A stretch of DNA of 64,000 nt, taken from the NCBI GenBank assembly GCA_965201045.1, contig OZ241746.1, positions 5,518,001 to 5,582,000 on the forward strand, in the 5' to 3' direction. The stretch is from JAPORK01 sp026710285 (GTDB taxonomy: Bacteria; Pseudomonadota; Gammaproteobacteria; Pseudomonadales; Endozoicomonadaceae). Under the pieces are notes generated by a model. The model was not told where the DNA came from. It searched no databases and saw nothing but the letters and a program-made list of their open reading frames with translations. Made by a program: the position numbers and the translations under genes. This document shows positions 33,886 through 44,948 of the stretch, in pieces. The first letter of the stretch is position 1. Each line of letters starts with the position of its first letter.

Positions 33886-36800
33886 ATGATCGCCTACAAA
33901 AAAAAGGAAAATGATAAACTGTCTCTTAAAAATATAACGCTTTTTAAGAATAAAATAGTTATCTTTTCTATTATTCTGTTTTTTATAATAGTATTCTCTT
34001 CTTTTGAGCAAATCAGTTCAGCAGCAATAAATTCACATGTGTCATCTGCTCATACAACAATCAAGTCTGATTCCTCGCATTCTGATTTAAAGGGAAAAAA
34101 TGCTAAACAGCAAAGTTCTGATTCTTCCAACAATAATGAAGAACCATGGTCAAATGCTTTTAATTTTAAAAAATCACTGGAGACTACGGTGGATCCTCGT
34201 ACAGGTATACTGATGGTTCATTTAAAAGTGGGTGGTTTGTTAAGCAATATAGGTCATGGACCTAATATTAACTTACAGATTAATTATAACAGCAACACTT
34301 TTTCTGATCCTGATGGAATAGGCAGAGGGTGGAGCTGGAATCTGACCCATTTTAATCTTAAAACAGATCAGTTAACCACATCGGGAGGACAAAGCTTTTG
34401 GTTGCATAGAACCAGAAAAAATCACTGGCAGCCTCTTTATCATAAGTTATATGATATAAAAATTAATGGGGATAAAAGTGAATATTTTACAATCACTTAT
34501 GCCAATGGTTTGCGAGAAATATTATCGCATGATGGTTATGAAACCCGCCTGGAGCAGCAAAGTGGATGGGGCGTTAACTTTGTTTATCACAAAGGAACAC
34601 ATTTATTACAATCAGTTGTCGATGATGAAGGCAATAAAATAAGCATTGACAGAAGTCAGGGATATCTGGATATTATTAGTCATAAAAGCGACGGAAAACC
34701 AGCAATAATACGTATTGAAAATCGTAATAACAGACCTGATAAAATGATTTTTCTTTCAGGTCATCAGTCTGAAAATCCGGCTGTTTATCTACATTATAAA
34801 AGTCGTCTTTTAACGCATGTTGTATATCCTTCCGGATTAGTAAAAAAATTTACATTTAACTGCAATGATGCGATGAAAATGCCTGCATCATTATCAGGAC
34901 ATTTTCATTATTTATGTGTTGTTACTGCTGAAGAATCAGATCCAGGTTTAGGGCAACCGGTAATGAAAACACGTTATTCTTATGCTCATGCTAATATCAA
35001 TGGTCACAATTATCTTGGATTTAACTCAGGACTTACTACTGTAATAAATAATAAAAGAGACATTTTGTTTGAATCACCTGCTGATTATTCATATCGTACT
35101 ATTACTGACAACGGGTTAACAAAAGAAGTACATACTTACAATAAATATCATCTGCTTATTGATGACAAACTGGTTAGTGACCATACAGGGAGAACATTGT
35201 CAGAAACACAGAGTTTTTTTTGTAATACAAAAATAGCTGATAGTTGTTCACAGAGCAGTTTTGCAGATCTTCCGGTTACTTATAGTTTGCCATTAAAAAT
35301 AGTTACTCAGGTTTGGGGTAGTTCTGATCGTCCTCCTGCTACTTTTACTGTTACAAAAGCGTATAATAGTTCCGGGCAGACCGTGCGCAGTAAAGATGCT
35401 TATGGTCGTGTAACCATTACACATTACTGTTCGTTAACAGGTGATAACGCATGTCCTGCTCAACCTCACAGCTGGTTTTTTAATGTATTACCAAAAATTG
35501 TTACATTTTATCCTGCACCTGATGCCATAAATAGACAGCCACTACAAACTAAAACTGTGTATAATTTTTACCGTAAGCAAAATAATTTACGTAACAATGG
35601 ATATATATTAAAGCTGGATCATCAGGTTTATAAATTTGGACATCAGTCTGTAACAATTTATCGCAACTATTATAAAGACCGAAGTAATATATTAACTTAT
35701 GGTTTATTAAACCAAACGGTTCTGACAGATACAACAACTAATTCACCACATGCCATTATCCATGATTACAGCTACAGTCAGGATTCAAAAAATCATACCC
35801 TCACTACTAATACTAGTGTTGAACTGAATCCTGGAAAGTGGCAACAGCTCTCTTCTGCTGTTACCAGTCTGTTTACTGGTCAGGTGCTTGAAAAAACCAG
35901 CAATGGTGGTCTTAAAAGAAGAGATTATTATTATGATACAATGAACCGGCTCATTCGAACCGAGCTGGATAAAGGAACTGCTTTTGCGGCAACTTTACAC
36001 TATCAGTATGTGATTTCTCCCGGACACAGTTACTTTATTGCAACCAGAGTTAATGGATTACAGCAAAAGATTGTTTTTGATAATGCAGGGCGTGAACTCA
36101 TGCGCTTTAATGAAAGGCTGTCACCATCAGGAGAAGCAATGCCCGGACACTGGCAGCTTAAAAAAGCACTGAGCTATGATAGTTACGGTCGTGTAACTGA
36201 ACAAAAAAATTATGTATCAGGAGCGACCGGTAAAGCATATGTACTAAAAATAACCAAAGAGTATGATGAATTAGGACGTATTACCCATATTAATTTGCCT
36301 GACGGAGAAACAATTTTTCGATTGTACGACAATCCTGACCGTTGTATGGTCAGCTATCAGCAAAGCAGTCAGGGTGAACGTTCACCGGTTTATATCGTAC
36401 AGGATAATTTACTGAATAAACCAATAAAAAAACGTATTCTTCCAGCTTCTTCGACATCGCTTCCCTCAGTAGAATCAATGTGCAGCTTTAAAAAAATGGC
36501 ACAAGATGCAGCAAAAACAGAGACCATAACTTATGATGGCTGGGGACGTCCTGTTATGACAGAAGATGTTATGGGCAGAATTGTACGTAAACACTATGAT
36601 CAGCTGGGACGTCCGGATGACATTACTGATCCCGTTGGTAATCATATTCACTTTGTATACAATTTGATTGGAAAAATGACCGAACGCTGGGCATTGCCTG
36701 CCAGGGGAGGGCACTATCTTTTATCATCTGCAGGCTACAATAATGCAGGGCAACTGATGTATAAAGCAGGTGAAGATGGTAAAAGAACCACATTTACCTA

Positions 36801-39336
36801 TACAAAGACAGGACAACTCTCTACAGCCATTACATCAGGTGGACACCGGTTCTCATGGAAATATAATACGGTGGGGCTACCTGTTGCAAAATATACTGAT
36901 GGAGAATTATCATTGCAAACGGATTATGATCATAATACGGATAAACCCATAAAAAAACAGGATATTACCGGTATAACTACATGGAAGTACAGTATTGATG
37001 GTTTAATTGAGCAGGAAAAACACACCGGAACAAACAGCTATCCTGATTATCAGTTATCAAAATATTATGATAGTGAACGACGTATTGTTGGTAGCACTGA
37101 TATTAAAAATAATATGACGTATATAAAATATGATAAATTGGGGCGGATCACTGCAATATCTTATCATCCAGGACAGGGAAATACTCAAACACTCTATACA
37201 CAAGACTATGATGCGTTTTCACGCCTAAGTGCTATCCACTATGGTAGTGGTATGCAACGGATTATCCGCTATGATAACTGGGATCATAAATGGGATGTTA
37301 CTGACACCCTGAACAGGCAATTATTATTCCGCTGGCAGTTTGGTTATAGTCCGAATAATAATATTGTGACATTACATCGGCAGACAGAAAATCATCAGGA
37401 AGCTGTTTTAAATTATCAGTATGATCAGCTTGATAATTTAGTTAGCATGCATTGTGGTGGTTCTTCCGGTCTTCCGCTATGTCCCCGGGATACTGCCTTT
37501 ACCGGCTCTGGTTTGAGCAAGGCACCGGTTATTACAAGTCAACATTACACTTTTACACCTTTAAACAGACTGGCACAGATAAAAGAGATATTACAGGATA
37601 CAGCGACACAACAGACATTAAATAAAACAGTCGCTTATTATTATAATAATGTGCAGGTACCTTTACGTTTACAGCAAACAGAGACACAGTGGAATCAACA
37701 AGCACCGGTGATTCAGCATCTTTACTATGATAATACCGGCAATATGACCACCGACGGAGAAGGTAATCATATAACCTACAATATTTTCAGCCAGATTACC
37801 CGTGTAGTTAAGCCAGATGGAGAACAAAGTCAGTATGTTTATGATGGCAGCGGTCTGGAAAGACTGGAAGAAAATGCTTCCGGACGCCATTATCTCTTTT
37901 ATAGTGGAAATAAATTAATCAATGAAAAAATAAGCAATACTGCCAATGAAAGTCATGTTATCGGTTACTATGGAGTAGCAAGAACTCTTGATGGTCTACT
38001 CAATGAATATACAGAACAAAATTATAAGCAAGATATTGTTGGAATTTTAACAAAAGCAACCAAAGATAACGGTCATCCATATCAGCTAACTCAGCGTAAT
38101 GTTTATAGCCCTTATGGTATGGCCTGGCACAATCAATCACTTCCTGGGGTATTATCAAACAGAAATTTTTTTGGCTTTGATGGTCAACGCACTGATCCTG
38201 CTACCGGATGGCAATTTTTGGGTTCAGGTCATCGTACGTATAATCCACAACAACGTTATTTTGTCAGTGAAGATCCGGCAGGTGATGGATATGCTTTTGC
38301 CAGCAATAATCCAATAATGAAAACTGACCCTTCAGGTAATATGTCGAAGAGCTTTAAAAAAGCGGTTAAGGTAATGCAGGGTATATTTACATTTGGATTG
38401 AGTGCTGTAAAGGGTAGCTGGAGAGGTTTAGCAATGATTCCAGGAATAATTCTGATGACAGTGCTCACTGAGGTTTCTATAGTAGTATCTTGTCTCGCTT
38501 ATGGATTGCCAATGCTGGAAGCTTCTATGTTACCTACGGCTTTTACTTTTTTTATGAATGTAGGTGCAGCTTTTAGTGATAATAAGGCAGTAAATGCTGT
38601 GGCAGCTATCGCAGGTATGCTGCAGCTTGCAGTTGCTGTTGTTGCAACTATAGCAGTGATACCACAAATTTATAATTACTGTGTTACAGCAGGAGCAATT
38701 GCCAGTGAGTTTGCAAGTGAATCATCTTCTGTTGATAGTATGTCAGAAACAGCAGCTCTGACCAGGGAATTAAGTCCACCATGCTATGAAAGTCTTGAGT
38801 TTAAAGATACAGCGCAATCAATGAATCAGCTTGAAAATCGGCAGCTGGGTATGGAGATGAAGACTTTTTCTACAGGAAATGGTAGTAATTCTTCAGATAT
38901 AGCTGATAGTCAAAATGTAAGTGATCATATCAGCAGAGGAGTGATAATGGCAAATTCTGCTGCTGCTCTTCATGAAAATCTGGAGTCAGATGTTAGTGTG
39001 CTTGATGGGTTTGTTGAGGCACGACCAGACTTTCCTTCTGCCGCATACCGGGATTCTTTCAGAGAGACTATGGCTTCGCTGGGTATAAAATCTACAAATG
39101 CAGAAAATAGCACTGTTAGTTTAAATGATTTATTTCCTTCCACAGAAAATGGTGCAGCAATCGTTGTAGGTAAAGATGATATAAGTCTTATAAAAGCAGA
39201 GTCTGGTGAGTTTTTTCCCTATATGATTAGTAACCGCACTTTAAACTCACCACCCTATAGTTATGATGAGGTTATGCAACCTTTTCATGATAGTGAAGGT
39301 AAATTATTTGTTTATGAATATTATCGTATCAGATAG
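33886..39336 (+). CDS. RHS/YD-repeat protein B1, probably exported
   Basis: 1816 residues. Short basic N-terminus, hydrophobic segment (about 23-41, IVIFSIILFFIIVFSSF) ending near SSAA, a plausible signal peptidase site; Ser/Lys-rich linker (45-85); shell starting RTGILMVHLKVGGLLSN with GIGRGWSWNLTHF; YD repeats to about 1400; RHS core (GFDGQRTDPATGWQFLG, RYFVSEDP) ending PIMKTDPSGN (D1481); hydrophobic helices (about 1490-1605); SPPCYE with a PPxY motif (P1631-Y1634); and a C-terminal domain from about HISRG to VYEYYRIR. Paired cysteines (THYCSLTGDNACP, FFCNTKIADSC) suit an oxidising location. No ribosome site abuts the ATG. B2 follows after 76 bases with no immunity gene. Confidence 0.9.
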   Translation: MIAYKKKENDKLSLKNITLFKNKIVIFSIILFFIIVFSSFEQISSAAINSHVSSAHTTIKSDSSHSDLKGKNAKQQSSDSSNNNEEPWSNAFNFKKSLETTVDPRTGILMVHLKVGGLLSNIGHGPNINLQINYNSNTFSDPDGIGRGWSWNLTHFNLKTDQLTTSGGQSFWLHRTRKNHWQPLYHKLYDIKINGDKSEYFTITYANGLREILSHDGYETRLEQQSGWGVNFVYHKGTHLLQSVVDDEGNKISIDRSQGYLDIISHKSDGKPAIIRIENRNNRPDKMIFLSGHQSENPAVYLHYKSRLLTHVVYPSGLVKKFTFNCNDAMKMPASLSGHFHYLCVVTAEESDPGLGQPVMKTRYSYAHANINGHNYLGFNSGLTTVINNKRDILFESPADYSYRTITDNGLTKEVHTYNKYHLLIDDKLVSDHTGRTLSETQSFFCNTKIADSCSQSSFADLPVTYSLPLKIVTQVWGSSDRPPATFTVTKAYNSSGQTVRSKDAYGRVTITHYCSLTGDNACPAQPHSWFFNVLPKIVTFYPAPDAINRQPLQTKTVYNFYRKQNNLRNNGYILKLDHQVYKFGHQSVTIYRNYYKDRSNILTYGLLNQTVLTDTTTNSPHAIIHDYSYSQDSKNHTLTTNTSVELNPGKWQQLSSAVTSLFTGQVLEKTSNGGLKRRDYYYDTMNRLIRTELDKGTAFAATLHYQYVISPGHSYFIATRVNGLQQKIVFDNAGRELMRFNERLSPSGEAMPGHWQLKKALSYDSYGRVTEQKNYVSGATGKAYVLKITKEYDELGRITHINLPDGETIFRLYDNPDRCMVSYQQSSQGERSPVYIVQDNLLNKPIKKRILPASSTSLPSVESMCSFKKMAQDAAKTETITYDGWGRPVMTEDVMGRIVRKHYDQLGRPDDITDPVGNHIHFVYNLIGKMTERWALPARGGHYLLSSAGYNNAGQLMYKAGEDGKRTTFTYTKTGQLSTAITSGGHRFSWKYNTVGLPVAKYTDGELSLQTDYDHNTDKPIKKQDITGITTWKYSIDGLIEQEKHTGTNSYPDYQLSKYYDSERRIVGSTDIKNNMTYIKYDKLGRITAISYHPGQGNTQTLYTQDYDAFSRLSAIHYGSGMQRIIRYDNWDHKWDVTDTLNRQLLFRWQFGYSPNNNIVTLHRQTENHQEAVLNYQYDQLDNLVSMHCGGSSGLPLCPRDTAFTGSGLSKAPVITSQHYTFTPLNRLAQIKEILQDTATQQTLNKTVAYYYNNVQVPLRLQQTETQWNQQAPVIQHLYYDNTGNMTTDGEGNHITYNIFSQITRVVKPDGEQSQYVYDGSGLERLEENASGRHYLFYSGNKLINEKISNTANESHVIGYYGVARTLDGLLNEYTEQNYKQDIVGILTKATKDNGHPYQLTQRNVYSPYGMAWHNQSLPGVLSNRNFFGFDGQRTDPATGWQFLGSGHRTYNPQQRYFVSEDPAGDGYAFASNNPIMKTDPSGNMSKSFKKAVKVMQGIFTFGLSAVKGSWRGLAMIPGIILMTVLTEVSIVVSCLAYGLPMLEASMLPTAFTFFMNVGAAFSDNKAVNAVAAIAGMLQLAVAVVATIAVIPQIYNYCVTAGAIASEFASESSSVDSMSETAALTRELSPPCYESLEFKDTAQSMNQLENRQLGMEMKTFSTGNGSNSSDIADSQNVSDHISRGVIMANSAAALHENLESDVSVLDGFVEARPDFPSAAYRDSFRETMASLGIKSTNAENSTVSLNDLFPSTENGAAIVVGKDDISLIKAESGEFFPYMISNRTLNSPPYSYDEVMQPFHDSEGKLFVYEYYRIR

Positions 39337-39355
39337 TTTTCTGAATTTGTAAAAT

Positions 39356-39392
39356 AAACTACTGTTCTTTTTAGGATGAACAACAGTAGTTT
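39356..39392 (+). terminator. Hairpin between B1 and B2
   Basis: Perfect 11-base stem AAACTACTGTT/AACAGTAGTTT, loop of 15, followed by a single further T. Likely transcript end of B1 or processing structure 20 bases before the B2 start codon. Confidence 0.5.
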
Positions 39393-39412
39393 TACATATG
39401 GTGTGACTTCCC

Positions 39413-42400
39413 ATGATCGCCTTCAAAAAAAAGGAAAAGGATAAACTGTTTTTTAAAAATATAACAATCTTTAAGAATAAAATAGTTATCTTTTCTATTA
39501 TTCTGTTTTTTATAATAGTATTCTCTTCTTTTGAGCAAATCAGTTCAGCAGCAATAAATTCACATGTGTCATCTGCTCACACAACAATCAAGTCTGATTC
39601 CTCACATTCTGATTTAAAGGGAAAAAATGCTAAACAACAAAGCTCTGATTCTTCCAACAATAATGAAAAACCATGGTCAAATGCTTTTAATTTTAAAAAA
39701 TCACTGGAGACTACGGTGGATCCTCGTACAGGTATACTGATGGTCCATTTAAAAGTGGGTGGTTTGTTAAGCAATATAGGTCATGGACCTAATATTAACT
39801 TACAAATTAATTATAACAGCAACACTTTTTCTGATCCTGATGGAATAGGCAGAGGGTGGAGCTGGAATCTGACCCATTTTAATCTTAAAACAGATCAGTT
39901 AACCACATCGGGAGGACAAAGCTTTTGGTTGCATAGAACCAGAAAAAATCACTGGCAGCCTCTTTATCATAAGTTATATGATATAAAAATTAATGGGGAT
40001 AAAAGTGAATATTTTACAATCACTTATGCCAATGGTTTGCGAGAAATATTATCGCATGATGGTTATGAAACCCGCCTGGAGCAGCAAAGTGGATGGGGCG
40101 TTAACTTTGTTTATCACAAAGGAACACATTTATTACAATCAGTTGTCGATGATGAAGGCAATAAAATAAGCATTGACAGAAGTCAGGGATATCTGGATAT
40201 TATTAGTCATAAAAGCGACGGAAAACCAGCAATAATACGTATTGAAAATCGTAATAACAGACCTGATGAAATGATTTTTCTTTCAGGTCATCAGTTTGAA
40301 AATCCGGCTGTTCATTTACATTATAAAAGTCGTTTTTTAACGCATGTTGTATATCCTTCCGGATTAGTAAAAAAATTTACATTTAACTGTAATGATGCGA
40401 TGAAAATGCCTGCATCATTATCAGGACATTTTCATTATTTATGTGTTGTTACTGCTGAAGAATCAGATCCAGGTTTTGGACAACCGGTAATGAAAACACG
40501 TTATTCTTATGCTCATGCTAATATCAATGGTCACAATTATCTTGGATTTAACTCAGGACTTACTACTGTAATAAATAACAAAAGAGACATTTTGTTTGAA
40601 TCACCTGCTGATTATTCATATCGTACTATTACTGACAACGGGTTAACAAAAGAAGTACATACTTACAATAAATATCATCTGCTTATTGATGACAAACTGG
40701 TTAGTGACCATACAGGGAGAACATTGTCAGAAACACAGAGTTTTTTTTGTAATACAAAAATAGCTGATGGTTGTTCACAGAGCAGTTTTGCAGATCTTCC
40801 GGTTACTTATAGTTTGCCATTAAAAATAGTTACTCAGGTTTGGGGTAGTTCTGATCGTCCTCCTGCTACTTTTACTGTTACAAAAGCGTATAATAGTTCC
40901 GGGCAGACCGTGCGTAGCAAAGATGCTTATGGTCGTGTAACCATTACACATTACTGTTCGTTAACAGGTGATAACGCATGTCCTGCTCAACCTCACAGCT
41001 GGTTTTTTAATGTATTACCAAAAATTGTTACATTTTATCCTGCACCTGATGCCATAAATAGACAGCCACTACAAACTAAAACTGTGTATAATTTTTACCG
41101 TAAGCAAAATAATTTACGTAACAATGGATATATATTAAAGCTGGATCATCAGGTTTATAAATTTGGACATCAGTCTGTAACAATTTATCGCAACTATTAT
41201 AAAGACCGAAGTAATATATTAACTTATGGTTTATTAAACCAAACGGTTCTGACAGATACAACAACTAATTCACCACATGCCATTATCCATGATTACAGCT
41301 ACAGTCAGGATTCAAAAAATCATACCCTCACTACTAATACTAGTGTTGAACTGAATCCTGGAAAGTGGCAACAGCTCTCTTCTGCTGTTACCAGTCTGTT
41401 TACTGGTCAGGTGCTTGAAAAAACCAGCAATGGTGGTCTTAAAAGAAGAGATTATTATTATGATGCAATGAACCGGCTTACCCGAACCGATCTGGATAAA
41501 GGAACTGCTTTTGCGGCAACTTTACACTATCAGTATGTGATTTCTCCCGGACACAGTTACTTTATTGCAACCAGAGTTAATGGATTACAGCAAAAGATTG
41601 TTTTTGATAATGCAGGGCGTGAACTCATGCGCTTTAATGAAAGGCTGTCACCATCAGGAGAAGCAATGCCCGGACACTGGCAGCTTAAAAAAGCACTGAG
41701 CTATGATAGTTATGGTCGTGTAACTGAACAAAAAAATTATGTATCAGGAGCGACCGGTAAAGCATATGTACTAAAAATAACCAAAGAGTATGATGAATTA
41801 GGACGTATTACCCATATTAATTTGCCTGATGGAGAAACGATTTTTCGATTGTACGACAATCCTGACCGTTGTATGATCAGCTATCAGCAAAGCAGTCAGG
41901 GTGAACGTTCACCGGTTTATATCGTACAGGATAATTTGCTGAATAAACCAATAAAGAAACGTATTCTTCCAGCTTCTTCGATATCGCTTCCTTCAGCAGA
42001 ATCAATGTGCAGCTTCAAAAAAATGGCACAGGATGCAGCAAAAACAGAGACCATAACTTATGATGGCTGGGGACGTCCTGTTATGACAGAAGATGTTATG
42101 GGAAGAATTGTACATAAACATTATGATCAATTGGGACATCTGGATGACATTACTGATCCCGTTGGTAATCATATTCACTTTGTATACAATTTGATTGGAA
42201 AAATGACCGAACGCTGGGCATTGCCTGCCAAAGGAGGGCACTATCTTTTATCATCGGCAGGCTACAATAACGCAGGTCAACTGATGTATAAAGCAGGTGA
42301 AGATGGTAAAAAAACCACATTTACCTATACAAAAACAGGACAACTCTCTACAGCCATTACATCAGGTGGACACCGGTTCTCATGGAAATATAATGTAGTG

Positions 42401-44872
42401 GGGCTACCTATTGCAAAATATACTGATGGAGAATTATCATTGCAAACGGATTATGATCATAATACGGATAAACCCATAAAAAAACAGGATATTACCGGTA
42501 TAACTACATGGAAGTACAGTATTGATGGTTTAATTGAGCAGGAAAAACACCTCGGAACAAACAGCTATCCTGATTATCAGTTATCAAAGTATTATGATAT
42601 TGAACGACGTATTGTTGGTAGCACTGATATTAAAAATAATATGACGTATATAAAATATGATAAATTGGGGCGGATCACTGCAATATCTTATCATCCAGGA
42701 CAGGGAAATACTCAAACACTCTATACACAAGACTATGATGCGTTTTCACGTATAAGTGCTATCCACTATGGTAGTGGTATGCAACGGATTATCCGCTATG
42801 ATAACTGGGATCATAAATGGGATGTTACTGACACCCTGAACAGGCAATTATTATTCCGCTGGCAGTTTGGTTATAGTCCGAATAATAATATTGTGACATT
42901 ACATCGGCAGACAGAAAATCATCAGGAAGCTGTTTTAAATTATCAGTATGATCAGCTTGATAATTTAGTTAGCATGCATTGTGATGGTTCTTCCGGTCTT
43001 CCGCTATGTCCCCGGGATACTGCCTTTACCGGCTCTGGTTTGAGCAAGGCACCGGTTATTACAAGTCAACATTACACTTTTACACCTTTAAACAGACTTG
43101 CACAGATAAAAGAGATATTACAGGATACAGCGACACAACAGACATTAAATAAAACAGTCGCTTATTATTATAATAATGTGCAGGTACCTTTACGTTTACA
43201 GCAAACAGAGACACAGTGGAATCAACAAGCACCGGTGATTCAGCATCTTTATTATGATAATACCGGCAATATGACCACCGACGGAGAAGGTAATCATATA
43301 ACCTACAATATTTTCAGTCAGATTACCCGTGTAGTTAAGCCAGATGGAGAACAAAGTCAGTATGTTTATGATGGCAGTGGTCTGGAAAGACTGGAAGAAA
43401 ATGCTTCCGGACACCATTATCTCTTTTATAGTGGAAATAAATTAATCAATGAAAAAATAAGCAATACTGCTAATGAAAGTCATGTTATCGGTTACTATGG
43501 AGTAGCAAGAACTCTTGATGGTCTACTCAATGAATATACAGAACAAAATTATAAGCAAGATATTGTTGGAATTTTAACAAAAGCAACCAAAGATAACGGT
43601 CATACATATCAGCTAACTCAGCGTAATGTTTATAGCCCTTATGGTATGGTCTGGCACAATCAATCACTTCCTGCGGTATTATCAAGCAGAAATTTTTTTG
43701 GCTTTGATGGTCAACGCACTGATCCTGCTACCGGATGGCAATTTTTGGGTTCAGGTCATCGTACGTATAATCCACAACAACGTTATTTTGTCAGTGAAGA
43801 TCCGGCAGGTGATGGATATGCTTTTGCCAGCAATAATCCAATAATGAAAACTGACCCTTCAGGTAATATGTCGAAGAGCTTTAAAAAAGCAGTTAAGGTA
43901 ATGCAGGATATATTTACATTTGGATTGGGTGCTATAAAGGGTAGTGCGGGAGATTTTTTAAGGATTCCAGGAATGATTCTGATGACAATGCTCACTGGGG
44001 GTGCTATAGGAATATCTTGTCTTGCTTGTGGACTACCAACGATAGCAGCATTTTCTATATTGCCTGTGAGTATTAATTTTTTTCTATATGCAGGTGCTAT
44101 TATTAGTGATAATGATGAACTAAATGCTGTGGTAGCTATCACAGGTACTCTGCAGATTGCAGTTGCTGTTTTCGCAACTATATCGATGATACAACAAGTT
44201 TATAGTTACTGTCTTACAACAGCAGAACTAATTTCCGGTGAGTTTGCAAGTGAATCATCTCTTGTCGATAGTATGTCAGAAACAGCAGCTCTGACCGGGG
44301 AAGGAAGTCCACCAAGCTATCAAAGCCTTGGGTTGAACAATGCAGCACAATCAATGGCTCAGCTTGAAAATCGGCAGTTGAATATGGAGATGAAGACTTT
44401 TTCTTCAGATATAGCTGATAGTCAAAGTGTAAGCAATCCATCGCAGTTACATGGAAGTGATCATATCAGCAGAGGAATGATAATGGCAAATTCTGCTGCT
44501 GCTCTTCATGAAAATCTGGAGTCAGATGTTAGCGTGCTTGATGGGTTTATCGAGGCACGACCAGACTTTCCTTCTGCCGCATACCGGGATTCTTTCAGAG
44601 AGACTATGGCTTCGCTGGGTATAAAATCTACAAATGCAGAAAATAGCACTGTTAGTTTAAATGATTTATTTCCTTCAACAGAAAATGGTGCAGCAATCGT
44701 TGTAGGTAGAGATGATATAAGTCTTATAGAAGTAGAATCTGGTAAGTTTTTTCCCTATATGATTAGTAACCGTACTTTAAATTCACCACCCTATAGTTAT
44801 GATGAGGTTATGCAACCTTTTCATGATAGTGAAGGTAAATTATTTGTTTATGAATATTACCGTATCAGATAG
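39413..44872 (+). CDS. RHS/YD-repeat protein B2, probably exported
   Basis: 1819 residues, nearly identical to B1 from the linker to just past the RHS core (DPSGNMSKSFKKAVKVMQ; D1481). It then diverges over about 150 residues of hydrophobic helices and linker and reconverges from HISRG to the YEYYRIR end. The block divergence between two conserved parts is a mosaic pattern. The PPxY motif is kept in the diverged block as GSPPSYQ (P1633-Y1636). The N-terminal 20 residues match B3 better than B1 (MIAFKKKEKDKLFFKNITIF). Flanking spacers are 76 bases each with matching hairpins. Confidence 0.9.
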   Translation: MIAFKKKEKDKLFFKNITIFKNKIVIFSIILFFIIVFSSFEQISSAAINSHVSSAHTTIKSDSSHSDLKGKNAKQQSSDSSNNNEKPWSNAFNFKKSLETTVDPRTGILMVHLKVGGLLSNIGHGPNINLQINYNSNTFSDPDGIGRGWSWNLTHFNLKTDQLTTSGGQSFWLHRTRKNHWQPLYHKLYDIKINGDKSEYFTITYANGLREILSHDGYETRLEQQSGWGVNFVYHKGTHLLQSVVDDEGNKISIDRSQGYLDIISHKSDGKPAIIRIENRNNRPDEMIFLSGHQFENPAVHLHYKSRFLTHVVYPSGLVKKFTFNCNDAMKMPASLSGHFHYLCVVTAEESDPGFGQPVMKTRYSYAHANINGHNYLGFNSGLTTVINNKRDILFESPADYSYRTITDNGLTKEVHTYNKYHLLIDDKLVSDHTGRTLSETQSFFCNTKIADGCSQSSFADLPVTYSLPLKIVTQVWGSSDRPPATFTVTKAYNSSGQTVRSKDAYGRVTITHYCSLTGDNACPAQPHSWFFNVLPKIVTFYPAPDAINRQPLQTKTVYNFYRKQNNLRNNGYILKLDHQVYKFGHQSVTIYRNYYKDRSNILTYGLLNQTVLTDTTTNSPHAIIHDYSYSQDSKNHTLTTNTSVELNPGKWQQLSSAVTSLFTGQVLEKTSNGGLKRRDYYYDAMNRLTRTDLDKGTAFAATLHYQYVISPGHSYFIATRVNGLQQKIVFDNAGRELMRFNERLSPSGEAMPGHWQLKKALSYDSYGRVTEQKNYVSGATGKAYVLKITKEYDELGRITHINLPDGETIFRLYDNPDRCMISYQQSSQGERSPVYIVQDNLLNKPIKKRILPASSISLPSAESMCSFKKMAQDAAKTETITYDGWGRPVMTEDVMGRIVHKHYDQLGHLDDITDPVGNHIHFVYNLIGKMTERWALPAKGGHYLLSSAGYNNAGQLMYKAGEDGKKTTFTYTKTGQLSTAITSGGHRFSWKYNVVGLPIAKYTDGELSLQTDYDHNTDKPIKKQDITGITTWKYSIDGLIEQEKHLGTNSYPDYQLSKYYDIERRIVGSTDIKNNMTYIKYDKLGRITAISYHPGQGNTQTLYTQDYDAFSRISAIHYGSGMQRIIRYDNWDHKWDVTDTLNRQLLFRWQFGYSPNNNIVTLHRQTENHQEAVLNYQYDQLDNLVSMHCDGSSGLPLCPRDTAFTGSGLSKAPVITSQHYTFTPLNRLAQIKEILQDTATQQTLNKTVAYYYNNVQVPLRLQQTETQWNQQAPVIQHLYYDNTGNMTTDGEGNHITYNIFSQITRVVKPDGEQSQYVYDGSGLERLEENASGHHYLFYSGNKLINEKISNTANESHVIGYYGVARTLDGLLNEYTEQNYKQDIVGILTKATKDNGHTYQLTQRNVYSPYGMVWHNQSLPAVLSSRNFFGFDGQRTDPATGWQFLGSGHRTYNPQQRYFVSEDPAGDGYAFASNNPIMKTDPSGNMSKSFKKAVKVMQDIFTFGLGAIKGSAGDFLRIPGMILMTMLTGGAIGISCLACGLPTIAAFSILPVSINFFLYAGAIISDNDELNAVVAITGTLQIAVAVFATISMIQQVYSYCLTTAELISGEFASESSLVDSMSETAALTGEGSPPSYQSLGLNNAAQSMAQLENRQLNMEMKTFSSDIADSQSVSNPSQLHGSDHISRGMIMANSAAALHENLESDVSVLDGFIEARPDFPSAAYRDSFRETMASLGIKSTNAENSTVSLNDLFPSTENGAAIVVGRDDISLIEVESGKFFPYMISNRTLNSPPYSYDEVMQPFHDSEGKLFVYEYYRIR

Positions 44873-44891
44873 CTTTCTGACTTTTTAAAAT

Positions 44892-44928
44892 AAACTACTG
44901 TTCTTTTCAGGATGAACAGCAGTAGTTT
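44892..44928 (+). terminator. Hairpin between B2 and B3
   Basis: Stem AAACTACTGTT pairs with AGCAGTAGTTT, one G-U wobble replacing the A-U pair of the B1/B2 copy. Same position and spacing to the next start codon. Confidence 0.5.
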
Positions 44929-44948
44929 TGCATATGGTGTGACTTCCC

